The notes beneath the pieces were generated by a model. That model was not told where the DNA came from, searched no databases, and saw only the letters and a program-made list of their open reading frames with translations. Shown here one piece after another: positions 1 to 8,102 of a stretch of DNA of 54,985 bases (position 1 is the first letter of the stretch; every line of letters starts with the position of its first letter). This DNA is from JBGTLU01 sp041743935 (GTDB taxonomy: Bacteria; Bacteroidota; Bacteroidia; Sphingobacteriales; Sphingobacteriaceae): positions 1-54,985 of the forward strand of contig JBGTLU010000024.1 in the NCBI GenBank assembly GCA_041743935.1, given 5' to 3'. The translations under genes were made by a program, and so were the position numbers.

Positions 1-217
1 AGATTTGACTATCTGCTTATTTCCTTCTCTTATCTTTTTATTATAAAAGTCGTAGCTTCCTCAATCATCCTACCAAATAAATTTAATAAAACGACCTCCA
101 CTACTCCTTCCCTATTTTTACCATGAATTCAAAGAACAGTGAGGTTTTATCCTCAGTATCATACACTTACTGTTGTAAGTTTTATTTCAAAAAATATCCC
201 TTCTGTGAAAGGGACTG
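1..217 (-). promoter_or_regulatory. Non-coding structured leader, possibly of an rRNA operon
   Basis: Downstream of the promoter at 218-247 the minus strand carries a hairpin right at the predicted transcript start (TCCCTT 197-202 pairs with AAGGGA 209-214). A second hairpin follows (TGAGG 140-144 with CCTCA 151-155), then the box ACTGTTCTTTGA (129-140). That box resembles boxA-like antitermination motifs ahead of 16S rRNA genes in this phylum. Stop codons interrupt all short frames to position 1. This fits a 5' leader of a stable RNA operon lying off the left edge, but the RNA itself is not in the window, so the identification is inference. Confidence 0.4.
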
Positions 218-247
218 CAAAGGTAAGAATTGCTAGTTGAAAAACAA
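218..247 (-). promoter_or_regulatory. Strong Bacteroidota-type promoter reading out of the left edge
   Basis: On the minus strand there is TTG (245-247), exactly 19 bases, then TACCTTTG (218-225). This matches the Bacteroidota primary sigma consensus TTG-N19-TAnnTTTG and is the best match in the window. Transcription would start near position 212 and run leftwards. No open reading frame of useful length follows it before the window ends, so the product probably lies outside the window or is an RNA. Confidence 0.7.
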
Positions 248-382
248 AAATAAATTTTAATAATTATTTAATGTTTAAGAACAGCCCTAGCTTCAATTAA
301 GCGGGGCAACAAAAGTAGGAAGATTTGATTAAACACAAAGCTTTTTATTAGATAATTTTTAACAAAATTTTAACATTGGATG
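248..382. other. Gene-free AT-rich spacer
   Basis: Between the left-edge promoter and the stop codon of the CoA-binding gene I see only AT-rich sequence. There is no open frame, no tRNA-like fold and no obvious terminator with a GC-rich stem. Together with 1-247 this is the only stretch longer than 300 bases without a gene in the window. Confidence 0.5.
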
Positions 383-745
383 TTAATATTGATTTGTAGC
401 TAATAAAACTAATGTACATGCTTCTTGGTAAAATATGTGATTCTCATGTAATATTCGATAAAATTGATTGTTTTCTGAACCTGGATTAAAAATTATTCGT
501 TTGGGTTGCAGACTTATTATGTATTGATAATATTGTTTTTGATTCATAGGATTTAAATAAACGGTAATGGTATGAATATCTTTGAAATGTGTACCATACT
601 CATAAATTTTCTGATTAAATAATTCTTTTTCTTTTAATCCAACCAGATACACTTTATGATTATGTTGGAGTAATGTCTTTGCCGCTAAATATGCATATCT
701 TTCAGGATTTGTACTTGCTCCAAGTATGACTGTTGTTTTACTCAT
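383..745 (-). CDS. CoA-binding (YccU-like, Rossmann) domain protein
   Basis: This is a 120-residue protein made of a single small Rossmann fold. It opens with a beta strand and a glycine/serine loop (TVILGASTNPERYA, residues 5-18), the signature of the CoA_binding_2 (YccU/YneT) family. The family has been shown or predicted to bind CoA, but its physiological role is poorly defined. Length fits stand-alone members. The start is ATG at 745. It is separated by 166 bases from the flavoprotein gene upstream on the same strand, and that gap contains a perfect inverted repeat (794-808), so it may have its own regulated promoter. The residues near 70-95 resemble the family loop around the ligand, though I see no catalytic residues. 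Confidence 0.75.
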   Translation of the reverse strand: MSKTTVILGASTNPERYAYLAAKTLLQHNHKVYLVGLKEKELFNQKIYEYGTHFKDIHTITVYLNPMNQKQYYQYIISLQPKRIIFNPGSENNQFYRILHENHIFYQEACTLVLLATNQY

Positions 746-793
746 TTGAGGAAGAAAATTAAATTAATGTATATATAACTTAGCAACACATGT

Positions 794-808
794 ATTATTG
801 GCAATAAT
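794..808. repeat. Inverted repeat upstream of the CoA-binding gene
   Basis: ATTATTG, one central G, then CAATAAT forms a perfect 7+7 inverted repeat about 50 bases ahead of the ATG at 745. Its size and position suit a dimeric repressor operator, but it is AT-rich and could be chance. Confidence 0.35.
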
Positions 809-911
809 TAGAATTTATTATACCACCTATTAATATTTGCGACTAGTACTAATCTATATAAGATAATAATTTTATAATATTTATTGCTTGGAAACGGATA
901 TGCTACGACTT

Positions 912-2471
912 TCAATACGTATTAAATATTGCTTCTGCAGATTTCATTCCATCTATAGCGGCAGAAACTATACCACCTGCATATCCGCTTCCTTCTGCAC
1001 AAGGATATAAATTTACAATTTGTGGATGATTAAAAGAGGTGGTTCTGGGGACACGAATTGGGGAAGAAGTTCTAGATTCTACTCCAACTAATACAGCTTC
1101 GTTTGTATAGTAGCCTTTGTTTCCGAATTTAGATGGAATTTTTTTACCGAAAAAGGGTAATGCAATCTTCAATCTTTCGGTAATGAAATTTGGAATAATT
1201 TCGCCTAAATTAACGGAGTTTACCCCCGGGTTGTAAGAAGTTTTGGGCAAATCTGTTGAAATTTTACCTTCTACAAAATCTACAAGTCTTTGAGCAGGTG
1301 CAACTAAATTACCTCCTCCGGCTTTAAATGCTAATTGTTCAATCTTAGATTGAAATTCTAATGCAACGAATGGGCTTCTAGCATCTTCTTTTATATCTTC
1401 TAATTCTACTTGAACTACCATACCTGAATTTGCAAATGGATTATTTCTTTTGGATGGCGACCATCCATTAACTACAATCTCATTTGGATTGGTAGAACAT
1501 GGTGCTATAATACCACCGGGACACATACAAAATGAAAACACACCTCTTCCTTGTACTTGTTCGACCAAACTATAGTTAGCAGGTGGTAGATATGTTGAGC
1601 GAATTTCGCAATGATATTGGGAGCCGTCTATAATGTACTGAGGATGTTCTACACGAACGCCTAGTGCAAAAGGTTTTGGATGTATTAAAATATCTTTTTG
1701 ATGGAGTAAGTAAAAAATATCTTTTGCGGAGTGACCAGTGGCTAAAATTACACTTTTAGTATCCATTACGCCTTTATTTGTGTGAAGTTGTTTAATGGCT
1801 CCTGAATTAATGGTGAAGTCAATTAGTTTTGTATCAAAATGAATTTCACCTCCACATTCTAAAATGCAATTGCGTATGTTGGTAATTATTTGTGGAAGTT
1901 TATTGGTTCCGATGTGAGGTCTTGCGTCTACTAAAATATCGGGGGTAGCCCCAAAATGGACAAAAAGATTTAATATTTCGGATACATCACCTCGTTTGTT
2001 AGAACGGGTATATAATTTACCATCTGAATAGGTTCCTGCACCACCTTCACCAAAACAATAATTTGATTCGGGGTTTACAATGCCTTGTTTATTTATTAAT
2101 GCTAGGTCTCTTCTGCGAGCTTTTACGTCTTTACCTCTTTCGATAATAATAGGCTTCAGTCCTAACTCAATTAATTTTAATGCAGCAAATAATCCGGCGG
2201 GACCCGCACCTATTATGTGTACCGGTTTGGCATTTGTGATATTCTTAAGGTTGAATTTAAAGGGAACGTCTTTTGGCAATTCGTTTATAAATGCTTTTAC
2301 TTTTAATTGAAAATAAACCGTTTTACCTCGGGCATCTATGGATTTTTTAAGAATCTGAATCGCTTTTAAGTCCTCGATATTTATACTGAGCTTTTGGGAT
2401 ACCATACTTTTTAAGGCCACAGCATTTTGTATGAGCTCCGGTATTATTCGAATTTCTGTTTCGGCAATCAT
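912..2471 (-). CDS. FAD-dependent dehydrogenase of the COG2509 family
   Basis: This 519-residue predicted cytosolic flavoprotein starts at ATG 2471. After an N-terminal domain of about 80 residues comes a dinucleotide-binding motif (GAGPAGL, residues 88-94, ending in an acidic ERG near 111). The family hallmark CFGEGGAGTYSDGKLYTR follows at 139-156. The C-terminal part returns to FAD with a glycine-rich segment (EGSGYAGGIVSAAIDG, close to the end) typical of this two-part fold. Members are annotated as uncharacterised FAD-dependent dehydrogenases or NAD(P)/FAD oxidoreductases, and I know of no firm substrate. It lies 34 bases downstream of the glycosyltransferase and is probably co-transcribed with it and the flippase-like gene. 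Confidence 0.85.
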   Translation of the reverse strand: MIAETEIRIIPELIQNAVALKSMVSQKLSINIEDLKAIQILKKSIDARGKTVYFQLKVKAFINELPKDVPFKFNLKNITNAKPVHIIGAGPAGLFAALKLIELGLKPIIIERGKDVKARRRDLALINKQGIVNPESNYCFGEGGAGTYSDGKLYTRSNKRGDVSEILNLFVHFGATPDILVDARPHIGTNKLPQIITNIRNCILECGGEIHFDTKLIDFTINSGAIKQLHTNKGVMDTKSVILATGHSAKDIFYLLHQKDILIHPKPFALGVRVEHPQYIIDGSQYHCEIRSTYLPPANYSLVEQVQGRGVFSFCMCPGGIIAPCSTNPNEIVVNGWSPSKRNNPFANSGMVVQVELEDIKEDARSPFVALEFQSKIEQLAFKAGGGNLVAPAQRLVDFVEGKISTDLPKTSYNPGVNSVNLGEIIPNFITERLKIALPFFGKKIPSKFGNKGYYTNEAVLVGVESRTSSPIRVPRTTSFNHPQIVNLYPCAEGSGYAGGIVSAAIDGMKSAEAIFNTY

Positions 2472-2505
2472 TCTAAATTAGAATTCATTAAGTTGATTTG
2501 ACTTT

Positions 2506-3639
2506 TTATTTAACCATTCTGCCTTTCCATTCATATTGTTTGCTTTGGGCTAAAATACCAACCAAAATATAATAAATGGGATGGATAGGAATTACCAATA
2601 ATCCGTAAGGTATAAATTTTGCTTTACCCATAAATACTCCTATAATCCCTCCAAAAAACATATCAAACGGAATCTTTATAGCAAAACATATTAAAATCGT
2701 ATACCACAATTCTGGTAAAAACAATGCTATTGGGATGGCCACTAATAATGCAAGACTAACCACAAATATACCCAGTGCTATTGCCATTAAATACTTGCTT
2801 TGGTAACGAGTTGCTTTAGAAGCCCATCTTCTGCGTTGTGCCAAAAATTCTGCCCAGGTTTCTTTTGCATCTGTTTGCACCACTGCCTCTTTGCTTTTCA
2901 AGAAGGTTATTTGTTTAGGATAAATTGCCATTATTTTGTGCAATAATAATTCATCATCACCGGAGGCAATATCATCTATACCTTTATATCCTCCTACTTC
3001 ATTAAACACTGCTTTTTCATAAGCTATGTTTGCTCCATTGCAGTTTCCGGGAATCTTATTTCCTAAACACGATGCACCAATTCCTATCAAATAAAAAAAT
3101 TCTGCAGTTTGTAATTTCTGAAAGAAGTTAGATTTATCGAAATAAGCAACCGGACCAGATATAAATTTAAAATCGCCTTGTTCATACTCACTTACTATGC
3201 TTGCCAACCAAAACTTATTCATTCTGCAATCGGCATCGGTAGTTATAATTAAATCGCCGGTTGATTTTTTTATTGCTTCGGTAATGGCTCGCTTTTTATA
3301 AGCTACCAATAATTTTTGGTCGTATAATCTGGTTACTTTTACTCTATCATCTTGTATAGATTCGGCCACATTTGCAGTTCTATCATTGGAATGGTCATCC
3401 ATTACCAAGACCTCCATCAAATGATTTGGATACTCTTGCGCTAAGATATCAAGTATACAAGCCTCAATTTTTTGTTCTTCATTTCTGGCAGTTATGATGA
3501 TGCTAACCTTAGTGGAGAATCCTGTTTTTTTAAGCGGATAAGGTTTTTTTATACGAAACCATCCAACCAAAAAACTACTAACAATACCAATGTATATAGT
3601 GGTGAGAAGATATAAGAAGTAGCTAGTTATTTCTACCAA
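2506..3639 (-). CDS. Family 2 glycosyltransferase, membrane-anchored
   Basis: This 377-residue GT2 enzyme has one N-terminal membrane helix (about 5-28), a cytosolic GT-A domain, and C-terminal hydrophobic segments (about 285-370). Visible catalytic elements are the donor-site DD (81-82), DAD metal-binding motif (135-137), GDDE (227-230) and QRRRW (268-272). The last resembles the Q-x-x-R-W of processive synthases. The in-frame stop upstream leaves TTG 3639 as the only reasonable start. The gene overlaps the 3' end of the flippase-like gene by 17 bases, which suggests translational coupling. The pair probably makes and moves a polyprenyl- or lipid-linked sugar. Substrate cannot be read from the sequence. 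Confidence 0.82.
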   Translation of the reverse strand: MVEITSYFLYLLTTIYIGIVSSFLVGWFRIKKPYPLKKTGFSTKVSIIITARNEEQKIEACILDILAQEYPNHLMEVLVMDDHSNDRTANVAESIQDDRVKVTRLYDQKLLVAYKKRAITEAIKKSTGDLIITTDADCRMNKFWLASIVSEYEQGDFKFISGPVAYFDKSNFFQKLQTAEFFYLIGIGASCLGNKIPGNCNGANIAYEKAVFNEVGGYKGIDDIASGDDELLLHKIMAIYPKQITFLKSKEAVVQTDAKETWAEFLAQRRRWASKATRYQSKYLMAIALGIFVVSLALLVAIPIALFLPELWYTILICFAIKIPFDMFFGGIIGVFMGKAKFIPYGLLVIPIHPIYYILVGILAQSKQYEWKGRMVK

Positions 3640-4597
3640 TGATGTTCGCTTTTAGTACAAAATAAATTCCGATGATGGCCGGAATAGCCATATTTATAAT
3701 CCACACTCCAAAAGTAGCTACCAAAACCCATATTGCATTATCGGCATCAACTAAAAAGGAGAAAAAATAAACTGCTGTACTTCCTTTAACTCCTAAGTCT
3801 AAAAGAAAAAAGGTAGGTACGGCAGATTGTACCATAAATATCAATGAAGTCATCAACAAGGAATCTACATAAGGGAGTGAAGGAATAAAATAACTGATGA
3901 CGAGATAGTATTGAGTTGAAAAAACGATGTATCTGGCAATGCTATAAAATAATACGATTCGTAATTCTTTATAATGATAGTTTTTTAAAATGGTTACGTT
4001 ACGAGTGATTATTGGCCAATGGGTAAGCCATTTTAACATGCGCTCAAAAATGGAAACATTGTAATAGAATAACAACAAAAGTAGGATTGCCATTACCCCT
4101 AAAGTAGCAATGGACCAAAGAATATAATCTGAAAAATCGGAGTATTTATTCAGAAAATAAACTAACCCGGCTATACCAAATATTTGCGTAGTAATAAATA
4201 ATGAAAGTACCCCAACTCCAACTGAAAAAATTCCTTTAATACGTTTGCGTATACTTAAGTACAGCACTCTACCGCCATACTCTCCAATGCGTGCGGGAGT
4301 GAAAATACCCAACGTTAATCCGGCAAATAAAGAACTAAAGGCTTTGGAGTAGGATACGGGCTCAATTTTATTGGCTAAATAATGCCATTTTAATCCTTCT
4401 AGAACTAGATTTAATACCATCAATACTAAAACCAAGAACAAATAAATACTGGTTCTAATAGTAAAATCATTGGCTAAAACCGCATTAATACGCTCTATAG
4501 ACTCCGTTTTAGTTAGATTTTTATATACGTACCAACAAGCTAGTGCAACGATGATTAACTTGGCAACGATAATAACCCAACGGATTGATTTATTCAT
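3623..4597 (-). CDS. Flippase-like membrane protein (LPG synthase TM / UPF0104 family)
   Basis: This polytopic inner-membrane protein of 324 residues has about eight hydrophobic helices. It resembles the transmembrane region of lysylphosphatidylglycerol synthase (MprF N-terminal flippase domain), including the conserved GLTLGIFTPARIGEYGGR stretch around residue 90. No catalytic aminoacyl-transferase domain is present, so it is a stand-alone flippase-like member. ATG 4597 is the better start: an upstream TTG (4612) lies inside a likely -7 element (TAACATTG, 4610-4617). The gene is divergent from ruvC and heads an operon with the glycosyltransferase. Lipid transport is inferred from the family, not demonstrated. 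Confidence 0.75.
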   Translation of the reverse strand: MNKSIRWVIIVAKLIIVALACWYVYKNLTKTESIERINAVLANDFTIRTSIYLFLVLVLMVLNLVLEGLKWHYLANKIEPVSYSKAFSSLFAGLTLGIFTPARIGEYGGRVLYLSIRKRIKGIFSVGVGVLSLFITTQIFGIAGLVYFLNKYSDFSDYILWSIATLGVMAILLLLLFYYNVSIFERMLKWLTHWPIITRNVTILKNYHYKELRIVLFYSIARYIVFSTQYYLVISYFIPSLPYVDSLLMTSLIFMVQSAVPTFFLLDLGVKGSTAVYFFSFLVDADNAIWVLVATFGVWIINMAIPAIIGIYFVLKANIIGRNN

Positions 4598-4644
4598 AAA
4601 CAGGTGCTGCAATGTTACTAAAATATAGCTAATATTGGGCTAGG

Positions 4645-5199
4645 ATGTTAAAAGAGCGAATTATTTTAGGAATTGACCCTGGCACTGCCATTATGGGGTA
4701 CGGACTAATCATGGAACGTGGAAGCAATTTGGAATTAATGGATTTAGGTATTCTAAAACTCCATAGATTGGATGATCATTTTGTGAAAATTAAAAAGATT
4801 TTTGAAAAAACATTGTCTTTAATTGACACCTTCAAACCTGATTGTTTAGCCATTGAAGCACCATTTTACGGAAAAAACGTAGAAGTAATGCTAAAATTAG
4901 GTCGTGCGCAAGGAGTTGCCATGTCGGCAGCATTACACCGCGATATTCCCATTTTTGAGTACTCTCCAAAAAAAGTAAAGCAAGCCATAACCGGAAACGG
5001 AAACGCCAGCAAAGAACAAGTTGCGGCTATGTTAAAACAATTATTGAAGTTTGATGAAAATCCGGAGTTTTTAGATGCTACCGATGGTTTGGCTGTTGCC
5101 ATGTGCCATGCTTTTCAGAAAAATGCCGGGTCTGCCACTTCCAAAAAATTTGCCGGTTGGAGTAGTTTTGCCAAAGAAAATAAAGAGAGGATAAAGTGA
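4645..5199 (+). CDS. ruvC: Crossover junction endodeoxyribonuclease RuvC
   Basis: RuvC resolves Holliday junctions with the RuvAB branch-migration motor during recombination repair. The 184-residue protein has the RNase H-like fold with all four acidic residues visible: D11 (GIDPGT), E71 (AIEAPF), D144 and D147 (DATDGLAVA). The basic loop KKVKQAITGNGNASKEQV (109-126) is also present. Length is within the family range, with a short lysine-rich C-terminal tail. It is a single gene, divergent from the flippase-like gene across 47 bases. A weak -7-like box (TAATATTG, 4630-4637) lies just ahead of the ATG, so the leader may be very short. No ruvA or ruvB is nearby. Confidence 0.95.
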   Translation: MLKERIILGIDPGTAIMGYGLIMERGSNLELMDLGILKLHRLDDHFVKIKKIFEKTLSLIDTFKPDCLAIEAPFYGKNVEVMLKLGRAQGVAMSAALHRDIPIFEYSPKKVKQAITGNGNASKEQVAAMLKQLLKFDENPEFLDATDGLAVAMCHAFQKNAGSATSKKFAGWSSFAKENKERIK

Positions 5200-5272
5200 C
5201 CTTAAAATAATCAAACTACTAATTTTGTTAATTTTAATTTAATAATTAGCTAATCTTATTCAGTTAAATTTA

Positions 5273-5304
5273 TTGATAATTAATAGCTAAATTGTAATTA
5301 TCAA
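5273..5304 (+). repeat. Inverted repeat just upstream of the secreted protease gene
   Basis: TTGATAATT (5273-5281) and AATTATCAA (5296-5304) are perfect 9-base complements around a 14-base spacer, ending 14 bases before the protease ATG at 5319. It could be an operator or a hairpin in the 5' leader that controls translation. Confidence 0.4.
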
Positions 5305-5318
5305 ATAATATATTGAAT

Positions 5319-7640
5319 ATGAATGAAAGAATTAGCAAGCACAAGTTACTAGCCCTAATGATTTTTACTTTATTATTTAACGTTGGATATGGACAACATT
5401 TTGAAAAACCAACATTTAATATTTTAAAAAAACACTATTATCTCGAATTTGATTTTGATAAAGTACCCGTGAATCTTGTAACACTATTAAAAAATCAAAA
5501 TATAGATGCCTGTATATATAACACGGATAATAAATTCGTGCATATCGTAACTACCAATGAATTAGACGTGGAAAAGTCTGTGGGTTTGCAAAATAATTTT
5601 AAAGGATTGGTTGATATTTACAAAGTTTATTTATCAAACAATATTGATACCGCATACAGTAACAACGAACTAATCTTGGAATTAAAACCCGAATATGGAC
5701 ATCGTGATTTAGAATACTATTTTAAAGATTTTGATTTGACTAATATATCGGAGTTAATAAATGGGACATATGTTATTAAATTCAGCAATAATGAGAATAT
5801 TATATATCTATATGATTTAGCATCGAATACAAATTTGTTTAAAAGAATAGAAATAAATTGGCTTTTTAAAGCTAAAAAAAAGAATATTAACCCGAATTTT
5901 ATATCTCAGTGGAGTTTGAAAAATATAGGTCAAACAGGCGGCATTTCTGGTGCAGATGTAAAAGCCGAACAGACCTGGTGTATATCAAGAGGTAGTGGAG
6001 TTATCGTAGCCATTTTAGATGACGGAGTTGACGTAGACCATCCTGATTTATTTTCTAACATGATTAATAGAGGATTTGACGCTACGGGCAATAGGAATGA
6101 TGGTACACCCCAAACCATTGATGCACATGGCACTCAATGTGCAGGAGTTGTAGGAATGGTAAATAATTCTATTGGCGGATTGGGTATTGCTTATGAAGCT
6201 AAGATATTAGCTATTCGGATTGGATACACAACTGTCTCTCAAAGTTTCATGTACACAAAATCATCTTGGATTAGTATTGCATTATTTTATGCAAAGAACA
6301 ATGCTGATATTATAAGTTTCTCGATTTCACTTCCTTCATATATTTACTATGTTACTCCAGACTTTGTAAATGCCTATTATACTGGGAGAGAAGGTAAAGG
6401 TTGTTTAATTGCTGTTGCTTCTGGAAATGAGAGTACAACCATTAATTATCCGTCTTGGATTCCAGAAGTTATCTCAGTCGGAGCAACTAATCACTATGAT
6501 ACAAGAGCAGGTTACAGTAATTATGGGACAGGGCTAGATATTGTTGCGCCCGGTGGTGATAATTCAACGTTAAGTAGTAGAATATTTACAACAGATTTAT
6601 CAGGTACGAATGGCGACAGTGATGATGATTTCATTAGGGTTACAGGTACTTCATATTCGACACCCCTAATTGCAGGTATAGCGGCATTAGTTTTATCCGT
6701 AAACCCTAATCTAACTTCACAACAACTTAGAGCAATTTTAGAAACCACTACTGACAAAGTTGGCCCATACTCTTACAATTACAATTCGAATCAACCTTAT
6801 GGTTTATGGAATTCGGAAATGGGTTATGGCAGGGTTAATGCTTTTAAAGCCCTACAAACTTTCTTTAAGATAGAAGGAACCTTCGAGATTTCATGTCAAA
6901 CTCCTACAACTTATAAAATTACCAAACCTGTAAATGCAACTATTAGTTGGTCTGTAGGACCTAATATTAATATCATAAGCAGCAACAATGATTCTATCGT
7001 TGTAATTGGGGTGAACAACCCTTCCTCTTCCAGTTGGATAGACGCAACTTATAACATAAATAATTGTACTTCTTTTACTCAGCGATTTAACTTTGCCCAC
7101 GTAGGTTTTCCAAATGCTGTAAATGATATTGAAGGCATGGAAAACGGCTCAAACTTTTGTGAAGGTGAATTTATTCAATTAACAGCCGTAACTGAAAATC
7201 ATCCTTTGGGCATGAATTTTAATTGGACTGTAACCGGCGGTAATATAGTTGCAGGTCAAGGCACCAATACAATTTATGTTTCTGCTTCTTATATACCCAA
7301 TACTTATTTTGAAGCGTCGGTTAACTCCTTTACAGATTGTGGTTCAACATTGGGTTATTCTGAATTTGGTTCTGTTGGATGTGGCGGTGGTGTTAATTTT
7401 TATTCCGTAAATCCAAATCCTGTAAGCAATGAACAACTAACAGTCCACTCCAATTATACCGAAACCAAAAAGGAATTTGAGTATGAGATAAGACCATTAT
7501 TAAATACGTTAATCACCAAAAAAGGTAAAGCTACAACAGGTACCCCAATCAATATTACTCAATTACTGCCGGGTGCTTATCTAATCACTATCAAGGATGG
7601 TAAACGTATTGAATCCATTAAATTTTTAATTTCTAAATAG
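5319..7640 (+). CDS. Secreted subtilisin-like (S8) serine protease with T9SS type A sorting domain
   Basis: This protein of 773 residues starts at ATG 5319 (a TTG six bases earlier is less likely). It begins with a signal peptide (about 1-26, ending GYGQ), followed by a prodomain-like region (about 30-185). The S8 catalytic domain (about 195-515) holds the triad D234 (ILDDGVD), H270 (DAHGTQCAGV) and S445 (TGTSYSTP), with oxyanion N370 (ASGN). Next come about 180 residues of PKD-like beta-sandwich repeats. The last 75 or so residues form a Por-secretion type A domain with the SVNPNPVSNE start and a GAYLITI...KFLISK end. The protein is therefore predicted to cross the outer membrane by T9SS and to be released or surface-anchored. 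A small lipoprotein gene follows after eight bases. Confidence 0.92.
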   Translation: MNERISKHKLLALMIFTLLFNVGYGQHFEKPTFNILKKHYYLEFDFDKVPVNLVTLLKNQNIDACIYNTDNKFVHIVTTNELDVEKSVGLQNNFKGLVDIYKVYLSNNIDTAYSNNELILELKPEYGHRDLEYYFKDFDLTNISELINGTYVIKFSNNENIIYLYDLASNTNLFKRIEINWLFKAKKKNINPNFISQWSLKNIGQTGGISGADVKAEQTWCISRGSGVIVAILDDGVDVDHPDLFSNMINRGFDATGNRNDGTPQTIDAHGTQCAGVVGMVNNSIGGLGIAYEAKILAIRIGYTTVSQSFMYTKSSWISIALFYAKNNADIISFSISLPSYIYYVTPDFVNAYYTGREGKGCLIAVASGNESTTINYPSWIPEVISVGATNHYDTRAGYSNYGTGLDIVAPGGDNSTLSSRIFTTDLSGTNGDSDDDFIRVTGTSYSTPLIAGIAALVLSVNPNLTSQQLRAILETTTDKVGPYSYNYNSNQPYGLWNSEMGYGRVNAFKALQTFFKIEGTFEISCQTPTTYKITKPVNATISWSVGPNINIISSNNDSIVVIGVNNPSSSSWIDATYNINNCTSFTQRFNFAHVGFPNAVNDIEGMENGSNFCEGEFIQLTAVTENHPLGMNFNWTVTGGNIVAGQGTNTIYVSASYIPNTYFEASVNSFTDCGSTLGYSEFGSVGCGGGVNFYSVNPNPVSNEQLTVHSNYTETKKEFEYEIRPLLNTLITKKGKATTGTPINITQLLPGAYLITIKDGKRIESIKFLISK

Positions 7641-7648
7641 CTAAATTG

Positions 7649-8026
7649 ATGAAAAAGAAAATTACAATCATTCTATCTATAGCATTAGTATTTAATGTTA
7701 CTTCCTGTAAACAAGAATGCGGATGTGATGCCCCATTTAAACAAAAATTAACTAATACTGAAGCACAATTATTTGTTGAAGAAGATTTAATAGGTGTAAA
7801 AATAAGTGGAACGCAAGAAGTTATAACACTATGTAACACAGAAATTATTGAAGAAGATTTAAAAAACAGTATCAATGGTGACCTTTCAGGAGCAAGCATT
7901 TTAATAATTGAAGGAGCATTATCTAATGAATGTAGTTCTGTTGGGTTTTTAGTTAAAAAAAATACTTTTATTGCCAAGGGCTTAAGAATAAGCAGTTATA
8001 GGATTATCGATAATCAATCAATCTAA
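7649..8026 (+). CDS. Small cysteine-containing lipoprotein of unknown function
   Basis: I do not recognise a family. The 125-residue product starts at ATG 7649 (a TTG codon just before it is not needed). A short hydrophobic signal is followed by a lipobox-like FNVTSC, so lipid attachment is predicted at C21 and the mature protein would begin CKQECGCD. Three cysteines lie within the first seven mature residues, and two more lie further on (TLCNTE and NECSS). The gene starts eight bases after the S8 protease stop, so the two are very probably translated from one message. A role as partner, inhibitor or anchor of the protease is speculation. There is also a charged C-terminal half without clear motifs. 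Confidence 0.6.
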   Translation: MKKKITIILSIALVFNVTSCKQECGCDAPFKQKLTNTEAQLFVEEDLIGVKISGTQEVITLCNTEIIEEDLKNSINGDLSGASILIIEGALSNECSSVGFLVKKNTFIAKGLRISSYRIIDNQSI

Positions 8027-8030
8027 TTTT

Positions 8031-8038
8031 TAGTTTTG
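8031..8038 (+). promoter_or_regulatory. Possible -7 box for the YdjM-like gene
   Basis: TAGTTTTG matches TAnnTTTG and lies just after the lipoprotein stop codon, 64 bases before the next ATG. No TTG is found at the expected -33 position, so support is weak. Confidence 0.35.
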
Positions 8039-8102
8039 CACTTTTATAAGATTTGTTTTATGAAATATTAAACACCTGATAGTTATCTTGTGTTAATTAT
8101 AA

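Noticed and set aside
4597..4612. Start of the flippase-like gene at TTG 4612
   Set aside because: The TTG lies inside a -7-like box (TAACATTG) and ATG 4597 gives a normal family N-terminus.
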